Assembly (NCBI GenBank): GCA_028277985.1
Contig: JANQFG010000229.1
Location: 1 to 64,000 of the forward strand
Origin: a bacterium
GTDB lineage: Bacteria > Desulfobacterota > DSWW01
Length of the DNA: 64,000 nucleotides
Direction of reading: 5' to 3'
Every line of letters begins with the position of its first letter. Within the stretch, counting starts at the first letter, position 1. The notes under the pieces are model-generated. The model was not told where the DNA came from, made no database searches, and saw nothing but the letters and a program-made list of their open reading frames with translations. Positions 57,817-64,000 of the stretch are shown piece after piece. The position numbers were made by a program, and so were the translations under genes.

Positions 57817-59634
57817 ATGGGTATTCGGATTCTTCCCCGCGACTTGACCGAAAAGATCGCTGCCGGCGAGGTGGTCGAGAGGCCGGCTTCGGTTGTCAAG
57901 GAGCTCGTCGAGAACGCGCTGGACGCACAGGCCACGAACATCCTGATCGTTATCGGGAAGGATTCGGTCGAGCACCTCGAGGTCGTGGATGACGGCACGG
58001 GCATGCGCCCGGATGATATTCCTCTGGCCTTGCAGCGGCACGCCACGAGCAAGATCGCCTCATACGAGGACCTGTCCAGAATCGCATCTCTCGGGTTCCG
58101 GGGGGAAGCGCTGCCCAGCATTGCCGCGGTCGCCGACCTGGAGATCGAGACGAAAACCGAGGATGCCCCCTTCGGGGTCCGCGTACAGATGAAAGCCGGC
58201 AGCGAACCGGTTCACCAGGAGATCGGCATGCCGAGGGGAACGCGCATCATCGTTCGAAACCTGTTTCGAACAACCCCGGCCCGACTCAAGTTCCTTCGGT
58301 CCAAGCAGACCGAGGAAGGGCACATACTCGACACGGTGCTCCGGCTTTCCCTGTCCCAGGTGAATGTGTCCTTCCAGCTCAAGCGCGCCGGGAAGCTCTG
58401 GCTCAACGCCCCCCGCTCCGATGACCTCCGCCAACGGGTGGCCCAGCTGCTTGGCTGGGAGTTTGGAGAGGGGCTGCAGCCGGTGGCAGGGAGCAAGGAC
58501 GGGTACCGGGTGGAGGGTCTCGTCGGACCTTCGGACCTCCACAGGGTCACCTCCAGGGGTATGTACCTTTTCGTCAACGACCGGCCTGTTCGTGATCAGC
58601 AGCTCCAGCGCGCCATCCGGGCTGCCTACAGCGGGCTCCTGCCCAAGGAGCGATTTCCCGTGGCTGTGCTGTTCTTTACCGTGCCGTACGACGAGGTGGA
58701 CGTGAACGTTCACCCGACCAAGATGGAGGTCCACTTCTCGCAACCCCAGAAGTTGCGTGAACTGCTTCGCGCCTCCCTTTCGGACGCGGTCCGCAAGACC
58801 CCCTGGCAGGAAGCCGGAGCGGCTTGGCAGGATGGCCCTGCCGCGGAGCCGAAGAGTACCGAAGGAACGGTGCCATCTCAGACCCCTTCGCTCTCTGACC
58901 CCTCTGCTATGCCATCACCTGCCAGGTCCTACGAGCCGCCTCGGTCGGTACCACCCGTTGTGGAGCACGCGGTTCGAGAAGAGATCATCCCGCCACCTGA
59001 ACCGAACGCGGATGGAGGAGAAGCGTACGTGAAGGGCAGGGCGGAAGAGCCTCTCTTCTCGAGCTTCCGAATCATAGGCCAATACAGGGACGCCTATCTG
59101 ATTTGCGAGTACCGAGATCGCCTCGTTCTGATCGACCAGCATGCGGCCCACGAGCGAATCGCTTTCGAGAAACTCGAGGAGGCCTGTGCAAGCCAGGGAG
59201 TCTCGCGTCAGCTCCTCCTCGTTCCCCAGGTGGTAGAGCTGCCCCCCAGGGAGGCCGAGTGCCTGAAGAGACATCTGGACGCACTGACCGAGTGCGGGCT
59301 GGAGGCGGAGTTCTACGGAGGCAGGAGCTTCGTGGTCAAGGGCCTGCCCGTCCTGCTTGGCAGAACAGACCCCGCACCGCTTCTACGGGATATTGCGGAA
59401 GAGCTGGCCGAACTCGAGCGAACCAAGCAACTCGACCTTCTTCGCACGAACGTACTTGCGCGCATCGCGTGCCATTCCGTCATCCGTGCGGGACAAACGA
59501 TGGAGTGGTGCGAAATGGAGGCTCTGCTGCAACAGCTCGATGAGAAGCCGGGTCTTCTCAGCTGCCCCCACGGGAGGCCCGTGATGATCTTCTGGTCCCT
59601 CCAGGAAATCGAAAAGAAATTTCACAGGACGTGA
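57817..59634 (+). CDS. mutL: DNA mismatch repair protein MutL
   Basis: A 605-residue MutL. GHKL ATPase motifs are AAGEVVERPASVVKELVENALDA, VVDDGTGMRPDDI, ATSKIASYEDLSRIASLGFRGEALPSIA and RGTRIIVRNLFRTTPARLKF. A poorly conserved Pro/Ser-rich linker (about residues 335-405) leads to the C-terminal dimerisation domain with QHAAHERIAFEKL, CLKRHLDAL, RIACHSVIRAGQ and CPHGRP. The QHAAHERIxFE motif indicates an endonuclease-type MutL. It overlaps or closely abuts miaA. Confidence 0.96.
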   Translation: MGIRILPRDLTEKIAAGEVVERPASVVKELVENALDAQATNILIVIGKDSVEHLEVVDDGTGMRPDDIPLALQRHATSKIASYEDLSRIASLGFRGEALPSIAAVADLEIETKTEDAPFGVRVQMKAGSEPVHQEIGMPRGTRIIVRNLFRTTPARLKFLRSKQTEEGHILDTVLRLSLSQVNVSFQLKRAGKLWLNAPRSDDLRQRVAQLLGWEFGEGLQPVAGSKDGYRVEGLVGPSDLHRVTSRGMYLFVNDRPVRDQQLQRAIRAAYSGLLPKERFPVAVLFFTVPYDEVDVNVHPTKMEVHFSQPQKLRELLRASLSDAVRKTPWQEAGAAWQDGPAAEPKSTEGTVPSQTPSLSDPSAMPSPARSYEPPRSVPPVVEHAVREEIIPPPEPNADGGEAYVKGRAEEPLFSSFRIIGQYRDAYLICEYRDRLVLIDQHAAHERIAFEKLEEACASQGVSRQLLLVPQVVELPPREAECLKRHLDALTECGLEAEFYGGRSFVVKGLPVLLGRTDPAPLLRDIAEELAELERTKQLDLLRTNVLARIACHSVIRAGQTMEWCEMEALLQQLDEKPGLLSCPHGRPVMIFWSLQEIEKKFHRT

Positions 59635-59645
59635 AGGCCGTTGCC

Positions 59646-60572
59646 ATGGACCCGAAGAGGATCCTCGTACTCGTGGGGCCGACGGCCGTAGGAAAGACCT
59701 CCCTCGCCCTTCGGCTCGCTCCCGCGTTGAATGCGGAGATCGTTAGCGCGGACTCCATGCAGATCTACCGGGGCATGGACATAGGGACGAGCAAGCCCAC
59801 GCTCGAAGAAAGGCAGCGGGTCGAGCACCACCTCGTCGACATCGTGGATCCGGACGAGTCGTTCGATGCGGTGCAATTCAAGGAGAAGGCGGATAGCGCC
59901 ATAGAAGACATCCACGCGCGTGGAAAGATCTCCATGATCGTGGGAGGGACGGGCCTGTACGTGAAAGTGCTTCTCCACGGTCTCTTTTCCGACCCGGGTG
60001 TCGAGAAGTTCTACAGTTGGGATGAAAAACTCAATCATTACAAATCATTAGGGGAAAACCCTTATAAGACACTTGAGTCCCTTGATCCGGACGCGGCCGA
60101 GCGCATTCACCCGAACGACCAGGTGCGAGCCCGCAGAGCGCTCGAAGTGTTCCTTCGAACCGGCAAGAGTATAGGCGAATTGCAGAAGCAGCACGGTTTT
60201 CGCCGGGACCGCTACAACGCCCTTGTCATCGGGCTGAATATGGATCGGGAGCAACTCTTCGATCGGATCAACGCGCGGGTGGATGTGATGGTCCGCTCCG
60301 GGCTGGAGCAGGAGGTGAGGGCCCTCCTGGCAAAGGGGTACTCGGCCGAACTGCCGTCCATGCGGAGCCTGGGGTATCGACACCTGACAGAGGTCCTCCG
60401 GGGCGAGTTGGACATGAGCGAAGCGATCCGCCTGTTCAAGAGGGACACCCGGCGCTACGCAAAGCGCCAGTTCACATGGTTCCGCAACCAGGAGAAGGTG
60501 GACTGGATCATGGCCCCATTCGAGGGAGAAAAAATCCTCGAGACAATTCGGGCCTTTCTGAGAGCGGTGTAA
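59646..60572 (+). CDS. miaA: tRNA dimethylallyltransferase MiaA
   Basis: A 308-residue MiaA with P-loop VLVGPTAVGKTSLALRLA, SADSMQIYRGMDIGTSKPT, HHLVDIVDPDESFDAVQF and GGTGLYVKVLLHGLF. The C-terminal part has SLGYRHLTEVLRGE and KRDTRRYAKRQFTWFR. It prenylates adenosine-37 in tRNAs. ATG 59646 has AAGG eight bases upstream; GTG 59631 overlaps the mutL stop as GTGA and is the alternative. Confidence 0.95.
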   Translation: MDPKRILVLVGPTAVGKTSLALRLAPALNAEIVSADSMQIYRGMDIGTSKPTLEERQRVEHHLVDIVDPDESFDAVQFKEKADSAIEDIHARGKISMIVGGTGLYVKVLLHGLFSDPGVEKFYSWDEKLNHYKSLGENPYKTLESLDPDAAERIHPNDQVRARRALEVFLRTGKSIGELQKQHGFRRDRYNALVIGLNMDREQLFDRINARVDVMVRSGLEQEVRALLAKGYSAELPSMRSLGYRHLTEVLRGELDMSEAIRLFKRDTRRYAKRQFTWFRNQEKVDWIMAPFEGEKILETIRAFLRAV

Positions 60573-60642
60573 AAGCAGTTTGTCGAGAAACCGGGATCTT
60601 GGAGAAATTACTTTAACGACAGGGGGTTCGTTCATAACTCCC

Positions 60643-60670
60643 TTGATTTTTGAATTCGTATCCATATAAT
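60643..60670 (+). promoter_or_regulatory. Sigma-70 promoter of the pheA-tyrA-aroA run
   Basis: TTGATT (60643-60648), 16-nt spacer, consensus TATAAT (60665-60670). It is followed by a 55-nt leader with a small AGAACC/GGTTCT hairpin before pheA. Confidence 0.65.
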
Positions 60671-60730
60671 TTCTCTAACGTTTCTCCTCGGGGGCAAAAG
60701 GGCAGAACCCTTATAACGGTTCTAGGAATC

Positions 60731-61933
60731 ATGGCTACCAAAGCGAAAACCAAGAAGAAAAAGCGTCCGAACAAGCCGAAGACCGGTGGCAGCGCCTCGA
60801 AGAAGAAGCAGCCTGCCGGGGGCGATATTGGCGTATTCAGGGAGGAGATCGACAGGATCGATGACGTAATCCTTGAACTCCTCAACAAGCGCGCCAACCT
60901 GGCCATTGAGATCGGCAAGGCAAAGGCGAGCCGGAACCTCGAGTTCTATTCGTCCCAAAGGGAAAGATCGATTTTCGAGAGACTCTCCACGAACAACGAT
61001 GGTCCCTTTCCGAACGAAGCGCTTCGGGCCGTGTTCCGGGAGATCATGTCCGCATCCCTCTCGCTGGAGAAGCCTCTGAAGGTATCGTTCCTGGGGCCCC
61101 GCGCAACGTTTACACATCTTGCCTGCCTGCAATTCTTCGGACGTTCCAGTCAGTTCATTCCGGAGAAGAACATCCGGAATGTATTCGAGGGTGTGGAACG
61201 AGAGAGAGTGGACTACGGTGTCATCCCGATCGAGAACTCGACCGAAGGCGTGATCGCACATACTCTCGACCTGTTCATGGAATGCGATGTGAGAATCTCT
61301 GAAGAGATCATGATCGAGATCAGCCTCGATCTTCTTTCGACTTCAGAGAACTTGGACGACATCCGCCGCGTGTACTCCCATCCCCACGCAATCGCACAGT
61401 GCCGGAAATGGCTCGAAGACCGGCTGGAGGACGCGGAAATCATCGACATGCCGAGCACGGCCAAGGCGGCGGAGATCGCTTCGACGGAGCACCACAGCGC
61501 GGCGGTCGCGAGCAGCTATGCGGCGAAGCTCTACGATCTGAACGTTCTGGAGAAGAGGATCCAGGACATCCCCCACAACTACACCCGGTTCCTGGTGATC
61601 GGAAAGAGGGATCAGGCGCCGACAGGCCGTGACAAGACTTCCCTCATGTTTTCCTTGAAGGACAACGTGGGCGCCCTGTACAACGCACTCAAGCCCTTTG
61701 CGGAGAACGGGGTGAACCTCACGAAGATCGAGTCCAGGCCGAGTAAGGGGCATCCGTGGGAGTATATCTTTTTCGCCGATCTGGAAGGTCATCATACGGA
61801 TGAGAAACTGGTCGCCGCCCTGGACGAGTTCCGGGAAGGCTGCAACGATCTGAAGCTCCTCGGCTCCTATCCGCAGGGGCGGCAGGAACACGCCGAGGAA
61901 GCTTCCCCTTTCGACAAGAATGGATCCTCATGA
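60731..61933 (+). CDS. pheA: Bifunctional chorismate mutase/prephenate dehydratase (P-protein)
   Basis: A 400-residue protein. A lysine-rich N-terminal tail (about 30 residues, KTKKKKRPNKPK) is followed by a chorismate mutase domain (FREEIDRIDDVILELLNKRANLAIEIGKAK), the prephenate dehydratase domain (VSFLGPRATFTHLACLQFFG, GVIPIENSTEGVIAHTLDL, DIPHNYTRFLVIG) and a C-terminal ACT domain (DNVGALYNALKPFAENGVNLTKIESRPSKG) for phenylalanine feedback. ATG 60731 has AGGAA; the frame is open further upstream through the leader. Its stop overlaps tyrA as ATGA. Confidence 0.96.
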   Translation: MATKAKTKKKKRPNKPKTGGSASKKKQPAGGDIGVFREEIDRIDDVILELLNKRANLAIEIGKAKASRNLEFYSSQRERSIFERLSTNNDGPFPNEALRAVFREIMSASLSLEKPLKVSFLGPRATFTHLACLQFFGRSSQFIPEKNIRNVFEGVERERVDYGVIPIENSTEGVIAHTLDLFMECDVRISEEIMIEISLDLLSTSENLDDIRRVYSHPHAIAQCRKWLEDRLEDAEIIDMPSTAKAAEIASTEHHSAAVASSYAAKLYDLNVLEKRIQDIPHNYTRFLVIGKRDQAPTGRDKTSLMFSLKDNVGALYNALKPFAENGVNLTKIESRPSKGHPWEYIFFADLEGHHTDEKLVAALDEFREGCNDLKLLGSYPQGRQEHAEEASPFDKNGSS

Positions 61934-62847
61934 ATCGATCGGACCCGAAGCCAGGGGCCTCGCAAGGGGCTGCCGGGCCGCTGTTCGAAACGGCTGCGAT
62001 CGTCGGCGTCGGGCTGATCGGCGGCTCCCTGGCCAGAGCGGCTAGAGAAAAAGGACTCATCTCGAGATTCATCGGTCTCGGCAGGGGGCAGGAGAACCTT
62101 CGCAAGGCGGTTGATCTCGGCGTCATCGACGCGATGGAGACCGACTGGGAGAAGGGGCTTCGGGACGCGGATCTGGTCGTCCTCGCCACCCCGGTCGAGA
62201 GCATCATTCAGCTCTTTCCAAAAATCGCGACCCTGTGCCGCGAAGACGCCGTCGTGACCGATGTGGGGAGCGTCAAGGGATCGATTGTCGAGGAGGCGGA
62301 GCGGGCGCTTCCCGTGCCGAGCCGTTTCGTTGGAGGCCATCCGATCGCGGGCACCGAGAATTCCGGTGTGGAGGCGAGCTTCCCCAGCCTTTTCACGGAT
62401 CGAAAGACCATTCTCACACCCACCGAAAGGACGGACGCCGGAGCGCTGGATCGGGTGCGCCGCCTCTGGGAGGGGGTCGGATCCAACGTGGTGGTCATGG
62501 ATACCGAGAACCACGACCGGGTCATGGGCTTTGTCAGCCATCTGCCTCACATCGTGGCCTACACCCTGGTCCACACGATCTACAGCGAAGATCAGCCGGA
62601 GGGAAACCTCGCCAGGTTTTCGGCAGGGGGCTTTCTCGACTTCACGCGGATTGCCTCCAGTCATCCGGAGATGTGGAGAGACATCTGTGTGATGAACCGG
62701 GAAGCCTTGTTGGTAGCCATTGATTCCTTCGCCCGCACGTTGGAGCGGTTCAGGGCCCTGATCTCCGCCAAGGACGGCAAGGGGCTGGAAGAGCACTTTG
62801 TCGAATGCCGGCGTGTCCGGGCAGACCTGCTCAAGAAGAAGAAATGA
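61930..62847 (+). CDS. tyrA: Prephenate dehydrogenase
   Basis: A 305-residue TyrA with the NAD-binding motif AAIVGVGLIGGSLARAARE, VVTDVGSVKGSIVEEAE, GGHPIAGTENSGVEAS and HLPHIVAYTLVHTI. It oxidises prephenate to 4-hydroxyphenylpyruvate for tyrosine synthesis. The ATGA overlap with pheA shows coupling. Followed by aroA after 15 bp. Confidence 0.95.
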   Translation: MNRSDPKPGASQGAAGPLFETAAIVGVGLIGGSLARAAREKGLISRFIGLGRGQENLRKAVDLGVIDAMETDWEKGLRDADLVVLATPVESIIQLFPKIATLCREDAVVTDVGSVKGSIVEEAERALPVPSRFVGGHPIAGTENSGVEASFPSLFTDRKTILTPTERTDAGALDRVRRLWEGVGSNVVVMDTENHDRVMGFVSHLPHIVAYTLVHTIYSEDQPEGNLARFSAGGFLDFTRIASSHPEMWRDICVMNREALLVAIDSFARTLERFRALISAKDGKGLEEHFVECRRVRADLLKKKK

Positions 62848-62862
62848 AATAGGAAGGCGGAT

Positions 62863-64000
62863 TTGAGAGAACCTCCCCAAAACGATAACCCCTCCAATGC
62901 AGGTTCAACCACGGAAGAAGATCCTCCTCTCGCCCTGGAGCCGGTGCGGGGCCTTTGCGGATCGACCACCGTTCCGGGGGACAAGTCCATCTCCCACCGG
63001 GCCCTGATCCTGGGGTCCCTTTCCTCCGGGGAGATGAAGATCGAGAATCTTTCCACGGGGGAAGACGTTCAGAGCACACGGAGATGTATGGACCAGCTCG
63101 GCGTGCCCATCGAAGGGTTCGGAGAGGAGCTGCGTCTCAGCGGAATCGGGCAAGGGCCTCTGAAAGAACCGGAATGCGTGCTGGATGTGGGCAACTCCGG
63201 AACGACGTTCCGGTTGCTGGCGGGCCTGCTTTCCGCCCAGCCGATCTTCTCGACTCTGACCGGAGACGGCTCACTGAGAGCAAGGCCCATGGACCGGATC
63301 GTCAAACCGCTCCGGCAGATGGGCGCCCGGATATGGGGGAGGGAGGATGGCCGCTTTGCGCCTATCGCGATTCAGGGCGGCCCCCTGAGCCCGATCCGGT
63401 ACGACTCCCCGATTGCCAGCGCCCAGGTGAAGACCGCCCTGATTCTTGCGGGGCTGTATCTCCAGGGCGAGACCACCTTTGTCGAGCCCTACCTGTCGCG
63501 GGATCACACAGAACGGATGCTTCGATACATGGGCGCGGATCTTGTCTCCGACAGAAGCACCGTCCTGCTTCGGGGCGGGAGCAGGATCGAGGCAAGGGAT
63601 ATCGAGGTGCCCGGCGATCCTTCCTCGGCGGCCTTCCTCGTGGTGGGAGCATTGATCACCACGCGTTCGGAACTGGAGATCCGGCAGGTCTGTGTGAACC
63701 CGACCCGCATCGGATATTTGAAGATCCTGGAGCGGATGGGCGCATCCGTGGAATTGGGTCGCCCCAGGGAAGTGTGCGGTGAGCCGGTAGCGGACCTGGC
63801 GGTGCGTTCCAGCGCGTTGAGAGGAACGACGATCCAGGCGGAGGAGATTCCCGGGTGTATCGACGAGATTCCGATTCTCTGCGTGGCCGCCGCCTTTGCC
63901 AAGGGTAAGACGATCATCACCGGGGCCGAGGAGTTACGTGTCAAGGAATCGGACCGGATCGCTGCCATGGCATCCAACCTGGCCGAGATGGGGGTGGTCG
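62863..64000 (+). CDS. aroA: 3-phosphoshikimate 1-carboxyvinyltransferase (3' end outside window)
   Basis: The frame starts at TTG 62863 with AGGAAGG five bases upstream and runs off the right edge. About 25 extra N-terminal residues precede VRGLCGSTTVPGDKSISHRALIL, the EPSP synthase phosphate-binding start. Further motifs are DVGNSGTTFRLLAGLLSAQP, GDGSLRARPMDRIVKPL, SAQVKTALILAGLYLQGET, GDPSSAAFLVVGALI and EEIPGCIDEIPILCVAAAFAKGKT. It joins shikimate-3-phosphate and PEP. The trailing EELRVKESDRI motif is complete at the edge. Confidence 0.96.
   Translation, partial: MREPPQNDNPSNAGSTTEEDPPLALEPVRGLCGSTTVPGDKSISHRALILGSLSSGEMKIENLSTGEDVQSTRRCMDQLGVPIEGFGEELRLSGIGQGPLKEPECVLDVGNSGTTFRLLAGLLSAQPIFSTLTGDGSLRARPMDRIVKPLRQMGARIWGREDGRFAPIAIQGGPLSPIRYDSPIASAQVKTALILAGLYLQGETTFVEPYLSRDHTERMLRYMGADLVSDRSTVLLRGGSRIEARDIEVPGDPSSAAFLVVGALITTRSELEIRQVCVNPTRIGYLKILERMGASVELGRPREVCGEPVADLAVRSSALRGTTIQAEEIPGCIDEIPILCVAAAFAKGKTIITGAEELRVKESDRIAAMASNLAEMGVV

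Noticed and set aside
1-64000. tRNA, rRNA, CRISPR array, prophage or intact IS
   Set aside because: No tRNA-like T-loop in an intergenic setting, no regularly spaced repeats with unique spacers, and no transposase, integrase or phage structural gene was seen.

Overview
This window is a GC-rich chromosomal segment from an anaerobic bacterium, most likely an uncultivated member of the Desulfobacterota (former Deltaproteobacteria). That placement is inferred from gene content. It has a two-subunit 2-oxoacid:ferredoxin oxidoreductase, a 2-hydroxyacyl-CoA dehydratase/benzoyl-CoA-reductase-type pair, a ferredoxin-nitroreductase next to an acyl-CoA ligase, a recoded UGA (selenocysteine) in a disulfide reductase, a GEMM-I riboswitch, PilY1 and MopE-type surface proteins, and many Gram-negative lipoproteins. 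No rRNA, tRNA, CRISPR array, phage or intact insertion sequence was seen.

Layout. 1-3.5 kb: a 5'-truncated ferredoxin-nitroreductase, an acyl-CoA ligase and a DUF502 membrane protein. 3.5-6.9 kb (minus): an ABC-2 exporter, then a TetR regulator and an SRPBCC protein with their own promoter and palindromic operator. 7-10.9 kb (minus): KorA-KorB enclosed by two CBS-domain proteins. 11.1-16 kb: unusual domain fusions (Cache sensor + AlbA_2; DUF169 + dephospho-CoA kinase; DUF2889 + PHP). 16.4-19.2 kb: a CoA-disulfide-reductase-like flavoprotein whose redox Cys codon is an in-frame TGA followed by a perfect hairpin, then a C69 peptidase. 20-28 kb: amidohydrolase, mnmA, and a surE-pcm-...-nlpD-like run, apt and an HD phosphohydrolase. 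28.1-29.5 kb: a MopE-like secreted protein behind a strong promoter and a c-di-GMP-type riboswitch. 29.5-32 kb: the dehydratase pair. 32-41.5 kb: a very large PilY1-like protein, an outer-membrane barrel, and an ECF sigma/anti-sigma/DUF3106 operon. 42-45.6 kb (minus): a lipoprotein operon with COG3014, YcfL and two tandem LpoB paralogues. 45.8-52.5 kb: ccdA, fabF, apgM, an AmmeMemoRadiSam radical SAM enzyme and rtcB. 52.5-56.7 kb (minus): a subtilisin-like protease and proBA. 56.9-64 kb: a methanogen-type thymidylate synthase, mutL, miaA and the aromatic amino acid genes pheA-tyrA-aroA, the last cut by the window end.

The best candidates for something not yet described are the predicted selenoprotein at 16.4 kb, the membrane Cache-AlbA_2 fusion at 11.1 kb, the DUF169-CoaE fusion at 12.8 kb, the CBS-KorAB-CBS operon, and the riboswitch-controlled MopE protein. 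Several 3' gene ends carry a degenerate C-rich heptamer repeat; one copy has been absorbed into the C-terminus of ProB.
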